From: Chryseobacterium cupriresistens
Lineage (GTDB): Bacteria; Bacteroidota; Bacteroidia; Flavobacteriales; Weeksellaceae
Assembly (NCBI RefSeq): GCF_046614675.1
Contig: NZ_JBKKJT010000004.1
Span: forward strand, 248,001-312,000
Direction of reading: 5' to 3'
Length of the DNA: 64,000 bases
A model generated the notes under the pieces. It saw nothing but the letters and a program-made list of their open reading frames with translations, made no database searches and was not told the origin of the DNA. The position numbers and the translations under genes are program-made. Positions 25,912-33,229 of the stretch are shown here, piece by piece; position 1 is the stretch's first letter; every line of letters begins with the position of its first letter.

Positions 25912-26940
25912 TTATTGGGGGATAATCTCGTATTGAAGGGTGGTGGAATATTCTTCAGATTTGGCATTAATCAGTCTTTCATCATTGGCTTTGGTGGAAT
26001 ATCGGATATCGTAATACAGGCTGGAGTTTCCCGTGGAGCCTCCTGTTGCAATAAGCTGCGGAGAAGCACTCAGCAGGATAGGATATACATTCCCATTGTT
26101 TCCGGAAACGGGGATGAGATTCATTTTTACGGTTCCTAAAGCAATGTAGTTTCCGGCTGGAGAGCTGAACTGCGCCTGAAGAGAGCGTAATTTGATCTGG
26201 TAATTGGTATTGCTTTTTACAATCAGTCCATTGGAATAAGTGACACTTACTCCGTTGACATAATCCGGCATACTTTTGAATTCCAGTGATCCGTTGACTG
26301 CTTTTGCGGAAAATTGAAGCGACATTTCGGGTACATCGGTCGGAGTTCCGCTGAGTGTTCCGATGTGAATCTGGAAATTATGATCAGCTCTGCCAATAAT
26401 ATTGTTGTACTGGTCATACGCTGTAAACTGAACCGGAACATTAAATCGGGTCCAGGAAGGATAGCTTCCCAGATAAGACCCTCCCATAACGGTCAGGCTG
26501 TATTTTACCTGAAGGTTATAATAGCCGTTGGGCTGTGGCGGCTGATTGTACAGTGCTGCATTGGACTGTGGAATTAAAAAGACTTCCTGGTTGGCCTGAA
26601 GAAAAGTATTCAGCGGCATTCCGATCTGCGGAATCGTGGGTACGGGTCCCGGATAAGCCTGTCCTGAAGTGGAAACAGGCTGAAATGATATTTTGTTGGC
26701 AGGCATCGTATAATTTCCATCTGTAGAAGTGATAGGCTGCTTCAGCCTCATGGATATTTTCCAGTAAGGAATATTAAATGTTCCATTACCGGCCAGGGTA
26801 AAGGTGTATGCATCCGGATTGGTATTTCCGCTGTAGGAATTAATCTGTAAGTAGCTGTTTATCCAGGAATTATAATTGACCTGTGAGAAGCCGTTCAGAG
26901 AGATCAGCAGAAAGAAACAGAAGAATTTTTTACTATTCAT
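25912..26940 (-). CDS. exported fimbrial tip-like protein
   Basis: A 342-residue protein with a signal peptide ending near GFSQ (residue 19). It is a beta-rich sequence with Asn/Tyr-rich stretches (SYSGNTNPDAYTFTLAGNG) and no Cys. It ends in STTLQYEIIPQ, a hydrophobic alternating strand like the ends of the two small subunits in this cluster (TELTYTIISQ and LTLISQ). Its length and place between the chaperone and the barrel correspond to two-domain tip subunits in archaic chaperone-usher operons. The start overlaps the chaperone stop by 8 bases, and 2 bp separate it from the barrel gene. The tip role is inference. Confidence 0.55.
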   Translation of the reverse strand: MNSKKFFCFFLLISLNGFSQVNYNSWINSYLQINSYSGNTNPDAYTFTLAGNGTFNIPYWKISMRLKQPITSTDGNYTMPANKISFQPVSTSGQAYPGPVPTIPQIGMPLNTFLQANQEVFLIPQSNAALYNQPPQPNGYYNLQVKYSLTVMGGSYLGSYPSWTRFNVPVQFTAYDQYNNIIGRADHNFQIHIGTLSGTPTDVPEMSLQFSAKAVNGSLEFKSMPDYVNGVSVTYSNGLIVKSNTNYQIKLRSLQAQFSSPAGNYIALGTVKMNLIPVSGNNGNVYPILLSASPQLIATGGSTGNSSLYYDIRYSTKANDERLINAKSEEYSTTLQYEIIPQ

Positions 26941-27736
26941 AGCTGAAACTTAATTCTCCTAATTCCAGATTGTTGTTGTCTCCATAATCAATCATTACCG
27001 AAGCGGTATACTTTCCTTTTTCAAGGCTTGCCGGAAGAGGGATATCCATTTCTCTTTTGTTTCCGGGCATGGAGTAAAAGATAACGGGATCCAGTGATAC
27101 TTTTTTTCCGGTTTGGGTATTCACAAAGTCAGTGTATATTTTTCCGTCACCCCATACATCGCCCTGATTTTCAAAAAAGAGGTTGATGGTATTGGTTGTT
27201 TTTCCGTATACCAGATTCTGGATTTCAAGTTTTTTCGTTTTGGCGGCAGGCAGCTTGTGGAATAATTTGATTCCTGAGCGGATGCTTACCTTGATGTTGG
27301 CGCCTTTATGATCCACATCATCTACCGGATTCATCTGGCTTACATATAAAACGGCCGTATGGGCAGCCAGTTGGTCTGAAAGTGCATTAGGAACCGTAAT
27401 GGTAACCTCAATATCTTTTTTTTCTCCCGGAGCCAGCGTAAAGTAATTATCTTCTTTTTTGACCGAAACCCAACTTGCGCAGGAAGCGGGAAGGGTATTG
27501 GCAGGATACGTTACATTCTCACCTTTGCCGTCATATTCCCAATCTCCTAAACTTACAGCCAGGTCCAGAGAATTTTTGGCACTTACATTCGTTACCGTTA
27601 TTGTCTGGGTATTGCTGTTTCCGTTTCCCGACTCAAAGTACAGTCTTGGTGGTGAAACCGAAACTCCTGTTTGTGCAAATCCGTGAAAAGATGATAGGAA
27701 AAGAAGACTGAAAAGGAGAAGAGAAAGTCTGCTCAT
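26933..27736 (-). CDS. PapD-like periplasmic chaperone
   Basis: A 267-residue protein with a signal peptide ending near FAQ (residue 22). The first mature strand VSVSPPRLYFESG and the following NTQTITVTNVSAKNSL match the first beta strands of PapD-like immunoglobulin-fold chaperones. LAPGEKKDIEVTITVPNAL is the typical second block. A second Ig-like domain occupies about 150-265. It would bind secreted subunits by their C-terminal strands and deliver them to the barrel. It is in an operon with the small subunit gene 75 bp upstream. The call rests on fold pattern; the classical Arg/Lys anchor pair cannot be assigned by eye. Confidence 0.65.
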   Translation of the reverse strand: MSRLSLLLFSLLFLSSFHGFAQTGVSVSPPRLYFESGNGNSNTQTITVTNVSAKNSLDLAVSLGDWEYDGKGENVTYPANTLPASCASWVSVKKEDNYFTLAPGEKKDIEVTITVPNALSDQLAAHTAVLYVSQMNPVDDVDHKGANIKVSIRSGIKLFHKLPAAKTKKLEIQNLVYGKTTNTINLFFENQGDVWGDGKIYTDFVNTQTGKKVSLDPVIFYSMPGNKREMDIPLPASLEKGKYTASVMIDYGDNNNLELGELSFSYE

Positions 27737-27811
27737 GGCGGAGATTAGTTTTTAAGTGTTGATAAAGTGCTGTGGTAGGTACAACACTTTATCATTACAG
27801 AATGATATCTA

Positions 27812-28336
27812 TTATTGAGAAATAATGGTATACGTAAGTTCAGTAGTGTATACGGTAGGATCTTGTCCGGCAATATAATTGTTCAGGTACTTATTATCTC
27901 CGGCGCCTTTGTATTCAATGTTAATTTTTTTGTCTACACCTCCGGTAGAAGAAGTTACCAAAGTAGCTTCGTTAGTTGATAATTGTACATTCTGAGCATA
28001 TTGAGCACCGTTTACCGCGTCAGAACCTGCGCTTGCTTTAATCTGGATGGTGTTAGCCTGGATGTTTTTACCTCCATATTCTAATACATCGTTACCACCT
28101 TTTACTTTTACCTGGAATCCTCCTGTGCTGTAAATGCTTAAATGATCTGCGTTTACAGAAGATACACCGTCGGCATAGTCATCTTTGGTTACATAGTCCA
28201 GGTTAACGATTTTTTGAGCGTTGTTAACAACAAGAGTCTGAATAGGTTTAAGTCTCACGTTAAGGGTTACATTCTGTTGTGCTTTTAATGTTGAGAATCC
28301 CAGGATAGCAAAAGAAGCTAAGATCAAATTTTTCAT
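27812..28336 (-). CDS. major fimbrial subunit-like protein
   Basis: About 174 residues from the ATG at 28334-28336 (MKNLILASFAILGFSTLKAQ). An in-frame ATG at 28403-28405 would add a non-signal-like leader and is rejected. The mature part starts QNVTLNVRLKPIQTLVVN and is Gly/Asn/Ser-rich beta sequence with no Cys. It ends TELTYTIISQ. Size, export and position before the chaperone gene fit a major pilin of the spore-coat-U/CsuA type. A TACCTTTG element lies 47 bp upstream. This is probably the most highly expressed gene of the cluster. Confidence 0.6.
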   Translation of the reverse strand: MKNLILASFAILGFSTLKAQQNVTLNVRLKPIQTLVVNNAQKIVNLDYVTKDDYADGVSSVNADHLSIYSTGGFQVKVKGGNDVLEYGGKNIQANTIQIKASAGSDAVNGAQYAQNVQLSTNEATLVTSSTGGVDKKINIEYKGAGDNKYLNNYIAGQDPTVYTTELTYTIISQ

Positions 28337-28383
28337 AAGGTTAAGGATGTTTTTTGTATTAATTGTTTTTAAAATTGCGGTTG

Positions 28384-28391
28384 CAAAGGTA
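28384..28391 (-). promoter_or_regulatory. candidate -7 element of the fimbrial operon
   Basis: TACCTTTG on the minus strand matches TAnnTTTG, 47 bp upstream of the subunit start. No good -33 TTG is seen at the expected distance, which may reflect dependence on the AraC regulator nearby. Confidence 0.4.
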
Positions 28392-28648
28392 AATACAAAG
28401 AACATCAGGATCTTTGTGAAAAAATACTTATTATTTGTGAATTTTTACGGAGAAATAAGCGCGCAGAAATAAATGCCTTTTGTGAATAATTACACAAAAA
28501 GTATAGTTTAAATGCTGATAAAATCACCATAAAGTAAAAAAAATGCTTTATTAATCTTAAACATTAATTTTACTTAATATATAGGGAATGAATAAATTGT
28601 AGAATTATTATTCAATGCATAGTATTTTTTTTAAGCGTTGCTTAATTT

Positions 28649-29065
28649 TTACTGAGAAATTAGAGTTAATATTAAAAAATTTTGCTCATCACTGCTGTTG
28701 GAGCTTAAATCTTCCATTGCATTTTCTAACTCATGATCGATGATATATCTCTTTTGAACCACCCCTTTGTGATGGCTGATAAGAGGGTAATCACCAGATC
28801 TTTCCCTGTTGCTTTCGGAAGTACCGGACGTATCACGATCTTCATCATATTCTGCTTTCAGCTGAAATCCGGACGGACTTGAGATGGTTACAGACTGAAC
28901 TTCCCGGAAGGAAGACTCGCTCCCTTCGTCCGAAAATCCTGTGCCTACAGCAAGCATCTGTACAGGATAAAGCCTAACGTTAAGCCTCAAACCGTCTGCT
29001 GCCTGTGCAAATGATTTCGTAAAAGCAAAATAAAGCAAAATGAATAAAATATACTTTGCAAGCAT
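28649..29065 (-). CDS. second, shorter fimbrial subunit-like protein
   Basis: About 138 residues from the ATG at 29063-29065 (MLAKYILFILLYFAFTKSFAQ, a signal peptide); an in-frame ATG at 29108-29110 would add 15 residues. The mature start DGLRLNVRLYPVQMLAVG is clearly related to VTLNVRLKPIQTLVVN of the 27812-28336 protein. The C-terminus LILTLISQ resembles that protein's YTIISQ. The middle is charged and Ser-rich (DEDRDTSGTSESNRERSGD). It is probably a minor or initiator subunit. It lies 46 bp after the AraC gene and 312 bp before the major subunit; nothing but the promoter was seen in that gap. Confidence 0.55.
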   Translation of the reverse strand: MLAKYILFILLYFAFTKSFAQAADGLRLNVRLYPVQMLAVGTGFSDEGSESSFREVQSVTISSPSGFQLKAEYDEDRDTSGTSESNRERSGDYPLISHHKGVVQKRYIIDHELENAMEDLSSNSSDEQNFLILTLISQ

Positions 29066-29111
29066 ATAACCTATATTTTTCCCCAAAAGGTTACTTATGT
29101 AAATATACAAA

Positions 29112-29942
29112 TTATTTCATTTCGGAGGGATTTTTTCCCGTATGTTTTTTAATAAAATTAGTAAAGTTTCCTTCATTGCTGAAACCCAGATCATAAGATA
29201 TCTCAGAAATCGTGGAGTTGGAGAAGCTCAGGGCTTTTTTGCATTCGGTAATGAGTTTTTCAATGATGATATGTTTGGCTGTTTTTCCCAATACATATTC
29301 TGTCATCTCGGTCAGTTTCCTTGATGAGATATTAAGTTCTTCGGCGTAATAAGCCACTTTTTTTGCCTTTTTATAGTCTCTTTGCAACAGAACTTTGAAC
29401 CGGTTGACATAATACATATAGTCAAATTTGATTTCTTTTTTGATTTCTTCAGTGGGAATATGCAGAAGGGCATCCAGCATCAGTCGTTCTATAGCATTAT
29501 GGGCAGCCGCTATATATAAGCTTTCATCCTTTTTTCTGAAACTTTCCATCTGCTCAAGAAAAACCACTCTCATCTGTTCTACATTGAGGAAAGGTGCTAT
29601 AAATATATCGGAATTATAATTATAAAAAAGCTGAGAATTGATAAAAAGACTGTCTTTGGTTGATCTTTCATAAAAACTGGATGAAAAAGCAATTGAATAC
29701 ACATCTGATCTTTTGGTTTCACCAAAAACTATTTTCTTTTGCGGCCCTACGAAGGCAATACTTCCTCTTTTTAAAGGGTATGGAACATTCTCTACCGTTA
29801 GCTGGGTGTTTTCCAGAATAATATAAATACAAAAATATTCCAGGGTATTGAATTCTCTTTTGTTGTTATTTCGGGCGATAATATAATCTAAACGATTGAT
29901 ACTGAATCCTATATTTTTTAATTGATCCGTGATTTTGTACAT
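29112..29942 (-). CDS. AraC-family regulator of the fimbrial cluster
   Basis: A 276-residue protein. The C-terminal about 95 residues carry the double helix-turn-helix of AraC/XylS: AEELNISSRKLTEMTEYVLG, then STISEISYDLGFSNEGNFTNFIKKHTGKNP. The N-terminal about 170 residues form an effector or dimerisation domain (LTVENVPYPLKRGSIAFVG resembles a cupin strand pair). It is transcribed in the same direction as the fimbrial genes and ends 46 bp before the short subunit gene, so it is the likely local activator. Confidence 0.8.
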   Translation of the reverse strand: MYKITDQLKNIGFSINRLDYIIARNNNKREFNTLEYFCIYIILENTQLTVENVPYPLKRGSIAFVGPQKKIVFGETKRSDVYSIAFSSSFYERSTKDSLFINSQLFYNYNSDIFIAPFLNVEQMRVVFLEQMESFRKKDESLYIAAAHNAIERLMLDALLHIPTEEIKKEIKFDYMYYVNRFKVLLQRDYKKAKKVAYYAEELNISSRKLTEMTEYVLGKTAKHIIIEKLITECKKALSFSNSTISEISYDLGFSNEGNFTNFIKKHTGKNPSEMK

Positions 29943-30057
29943 ACATTATTAACCATTCTGTTCAAGAAAAATTCTTGTAAATTATTATATAAATATAAAA
30001 AATTTACCAAATAGTAAGTTTTAAAGAAAAAAATTAAGTCAAGATGCCCGTAAAAAT

Positions 30058-30084
30058 ACCCGGTAACCTCATGATCAACCGGGT
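30058..30084 (-). terminator. terminator of the lipid synthase operon
   Basis: Stem ACCCGGT/ACCGGGT with a 13-nt loop. On the minus strand it is followed by ATTTTTAC, about 65 bp after the last gene of the 30.1-48.0 kb operon. The plus strand also has a T-rich tail, so it may act both ways. Confidence 0.6.
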
Positions 30085-30147
30085 GTTGTTATATTTTTTT
30101 TATTGTTAATTCAATGATATACAGTGATGTATGTTTTTATTGGGAAA

Positions 30148-30696
30148 TTATGTGTTTAAATCTGCAGGGACTGATGTTACTTTGCACATCCATTTCCTTA
30201 ACCTCCATATGGGTAAGTATACAAAAACCACAGACAGAATTCCGGCCAGCGTTCCCACCACAACAGCCATTGCTGTTGCATCCAGTTTGTAATCTTTTGA
30301 AAAATTATACTGTCCTATAAACAGCAGCGACAATACCAATAGTCCTGTAATCAATCCATGTAAGATGCTCAGTCTGGTCATCAGCTTTTTGATATTAAGC
30401 TGTTCGTCTACCGTAAACTCTATGGCTTCCTGGCTGGCAGCATCCGTTACTCTTTTGATGATGTCTATGGTAAGAACCACCGGAAGGAAGATGGCCATCG
30501 GCAGGGTAAGACGGGCAAGATTTTGAGTTCCTGAAAAAAAATGGGTGTAGCCCAATTCCTTGAAACTGGCGTAAGCAATAATGAAATTAAAAAACACATT
30601 CGGAAGGACATAATAAATCGTACGCTTTATGAGAAAGCGTTTGAGGGTGGTTTTCTTTATCAGTCTGGGCTTCGGAGGCTTTATTTTAAATTTCAT
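30148..30696 (-). CDS. membrane protein, last gene of the lipid operon
   Basis: A 182-residue protein with a basic N-terminus (KFKIKPPKPRLIKKTTLKRF) and four hydrophobic segments at about 28-48, 58-78, 110-132 and 143-165. No family is recognised. Its ATG overlaps the stop of the acyltransferase-like gene by 4 bases (ATGA), so it belongs to the operon. A role in export or membrane placement of the lipid product is possible but not shown. Confidence 0.65.
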   Translation of the reverse strand: MKFKIKPPKPRLIKKTTLKRFLIKRTIYYVLPNVFFNFIIAYASFKELGYTHFFSGTQNLARLTLPMAIFLPVVLTIDIIKRVTDAASQEAIEFTVDEQLNIKKLMTRLSILHGLITGLLVLSLLFIGQYNFSKDYKLDATAMAVVVGTLAGILSVVFVYLPIWRLRKWMCKVTSVPADLNT

Positions 30697-31946
30697 AGAG
30701 AAGTTGTCAATAGCTCGATGGCTTTATCTTTTATCAGATGAGCTTCCTCTTTGGGAAGAAAATTTTCATTGGACATGAAGGTGAAGTCCATCTGCTGGTT
30801 GTACGTGCTGGTGACTAAGGTATTTGAGTTCAGCCATGGGAAAGCCACGGTAGGACTAAAAATAGTTTCCAGACTGAAGTTTTTATAGTCATTCGGGATA
30901 TTGATCTTGCCCATATTGGATAAGGTAATATCATGCCCGCCTTCGCTGGATTTCAGCATATTGATCATCCGCCCTACAACAGGGTGCATATGTTCTCCCA
31001 TCCACAGGAGCTCACGGGCTTCCATCTTATTGATTTTTGCAGTAAGATCTTTTTTGATCTGCCTGGCATTGTCCATCACATCATTGCTGTTTTTCCTGAT
31101 CGAAAGCTCCACAGTTGGGGCAAAAGCAAATAAATGATCTTCTTTAATTTCCGGAATAAAATGGCGCACATCTACCGGACTGATCACTTTACCTTTGGCA
31201 CGGTCTCCCTGAACATCACGGAAGGCCTGCATCACGGAAGAACACAGCAAAGCATGCACAGAAATCTGGTTGGCTTTACATTTTTCAGTGATAAGCCGGG
31301 TTTCTTCCTGAGTCATTTTCCAGTGAATGGTATAGCTTTTTCCCTGGTTTCTTTTTTTGCTTTTTCGCTGGATGGAAAAGAATATTCTGGCGAACAGAAG
31401 GTAAAGGCCGGCCTTATATTTTTTGATTGCTGTATTAAAATCCGAAGGCAGGAAATCATCAACAGATTCAAAAGCAACATAAGGAATTAATGGAGCATAA
31501 GGATTGTCCAGCAAACTCAGAAGCTCACGCAGTAAGGTTACTCCGGTGGTTCCATCGGATATGCAGTGAGGCATGATCCAAAGGATTTCGGAAGTATCCT
31601 GTCCTTTTACCCAGACTACTTCAGCCAATGGCTTTTTGGGTGTTTCAAAAAGTTTAAACCATCCTTTTTCGGATTCTTTGAACCAGTCATCGTCTGTTGT
31701 ACGTTCTACAATGCGAAGCGGAATAGGTTCAATATCTTTCTGCCCCATAAAATAAGGGTAGTTTCCGATGTTATGGTCAATATTCGTTCTTAGAATAGGA
31801 TGCTTCTGCTGGATTCTTATTAAAGCCGCTTTAAAATTTTCTTCAGGAATCTCCCCTTTGATTCTTGCCGTATAGATACAGTTTAAAGGAGTTTCAGGAT
31901 CTACATACATGATCCTTTCCACCATCATTAAGGGTCTTTTGATCAT
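30693..31946 (-). CDS. PapA/condensation-domain-like acyltransferase, copy 2
   Basis: A 417-residue protein of the condensation/PapA acyltransferase fold. The active-site HxxxDG is MPHCISDGTTG with H127, D131 and G132, and the second half has VISPVDVRHFIPE and SNMGKINIP blocks. Such enzymes move polyketide or fatty acyl chains from carrier proteins to hydroxyl groups of lipids or sugars. The start overlaps the preceding paralogue's stop by 4 bases. Together with the paralogue and the glycosyltransferase it suggests an acylated sugar product. Confidence 0.8.
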   Translation of the reverse strand: MIKRPLMMVERIMYVDPETPLNCIYTARIKGEIPEENFKAALIRIQQKHPILRTNIDHNIGNYPYFMGQKDIEPIPLRIVERTTDDDWFKESEKGWFKLFETPKKPLAEVVWVKGQDTSEILWIMPHCISDGTTGVTLLRELLSLLDNPYAPLIPYVAFESVDDFLPSDFNTAIKKYKAGLYLLFARIFFSIQRKSKKRNQGKSYTIHWKMTQEETRLITEKCKANQISVHALLCSSVMQAFRDVQGDRAKGKVISPVDVRHFIPEIKEDHLFAFAPTVELSIRKNSNDVMDNARQIKKDLTAKINKMEARELLWMGEHMHPVVGRMINMLKSSEGGHDITLSNMGKINIPNDYKNFSLETIFSPTVAFPWLNSNTLVTSTYNQQMDFTFMSNENFLPKEEAHLIKDKAIELLTTSL

Positions 31947-33226
31947 GATACTGCCATTTGTTTTAGTTGAGAATGAATGATCCGCATTACCTCTTCACGA
32001 ACTGCCAGTGCATCTGTGTAAGGTAAATATCCTTCGCTTCCCATGAATGAAAAATCCATTTCACCCCGGTACGTTGAGGTTACCATTGTAGTTGTATTTC
32101 CCAGCGGTCCTATTACTGATGGACTGAAAATCGTATCTACCGTAAACTCCTTGTACTCATGAGGAATCTGAATGCGTCCCAGATTGGAAAACATACAATC
32201 GTTGGAGGATTTTCCGTTCTTCAACAGCCTGGTGAAATTACTCAGGGCATCATGCCCGGATTCCATGACCATCATGGTGATATAAGGATTCAGTTTTGAG
32301 GTCTTTTTTTCCACAGCTTTCTGCATCACACGGAGATTATCCTCAAAGCTTAGGTTTTCATCAGAAGAAACCACGATCATCAGCCCGAAAGCGAAAATAT
32401 GATCTTCTTTGATCTGTCCTGCAAAACGTCTGATGTCTACCGGACAGGAAACTTTATTGAAGGACTTTTCTGCTCTTACTTTTTTAAATGCCTGCAATAC
32501 CGCCGCACTTAAAAATGTATTTACCGTTACCCCCTGGGATTTGCAGTAAGCGATTAATTCTTTGCTTACCGCTTCATCCAGCTTCCAATGGATGAGGTAA
32601 TCACTTTGTCTTTCCACAGCTTTTTTGCCTGTAGGAATCCATTTAATCGCGGTAGAAGCCAGCCTACCTATAAATCTGGCTTTCAGTTTTTGTCTGCGGC
32701 TGTTCAGGATATGGGCAGGAACCACATCTTCAATTCCCAAGATCGGGTTTTCTATCCCGATATCGGCAGCCGGGTTGTCCAGAGCCATTAAAAACTCTTT
32801 CAGGAAGGCCATTGCAGAACCACCATCGCAAAGACAATGGTGGAACGCAAATAACATGTCAGAAACGTTTTCCCCTTTGATCCAGACAAACCGGATCAGG
32901 GGTAATTTTTCGTAATTAAAAATGGTGTTCCATTCTTTCCTGGATTCTTCCTGCCATTGATCTTCACTTTGTCTGGTGACGATTCTTACAGGAATGGAAA
33001 CGGTTTTTTCAGGAACATTAAACCATGGAATATTTTTTTCATCATGGCTGATTAATGCTCTCAGCCAAGGGTGTTTGTTTTGAATCCGGGCCAAAGCCTG
33101 CTGGATCTCTTTTAAGGTAAAAGTTCCTCTCAGTCTGAACGGAATGACCGCGTTAAAAGGTTCTGTTCCATCTCCCAGTAACATGCGTTCACCAAATAAC
33201 AATCTTCTTTTCATAGGTTGATTCAT
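31943..33226 (-). CDS. PapA/condensation-domain-like acyltransferase, copy 1
   Basis: A 427-residue paralogue of the neighbouring 30693-31946 protein. The catalytic motif is HHCLCDGGSAM with H130, D134 and G135. VSCPVDIRRFAGQIKEDHIFAFG corresponds to the same block in the paralogue, and SNLGRIQIPHEYKEF matches SNMGKINIPNDYKNF. Two non-identical acyltransferases suggest two acylation positions or two acyl donors. It lies 3 bp after the glycosyltransferase gene. Confidence 0.8.
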   Translation of the reverse strand: MNQPMKRRLLFGERMLLGDGTEPFNAVIPFRLRGTFTLKEIQQALARIQNKHPWLRALISHDEKNIPWFNVPEKTVSIPVRIVTRQSEDQWQEESRKEWNTIFNYEKLPLIRFVWIKGENVSDMLFAFHHCLCDGGSAMAFLKEFLMALDNPAADIGIENPILGIEDVVPAHILNSRRQKLKARFIGRLASTAIKWIPTGKKAVERQSDYLIHWKLDEAVSKELIAYCKSQGVTVNTFLSAAVLQAFKKVRAEKSFNKVSCPVDIRRFAGQIKEDHIFAFGLMIVVSSDENLSFEDNLRVMQKAVEKKTSKLNPYITMMVMESGHDALSNFTRLLKNGKSSNDCMFSNLGRIQIPHEYKEFTVDTIFSPSVIGPLGNTTTMVTSTYRGEMDFSFMGSEGYLPYTDALAVREEVMRIIHSQLKQMAVS

Positions 33227-33229
33227 AGG

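Noticed and set aside
25406..25936. 176-codon plus-strand ORF opposite the usher-like barrel gene
   Set aside because: It is antisense to a coherent 931-residue protein with signal peptide and no family features of its own.
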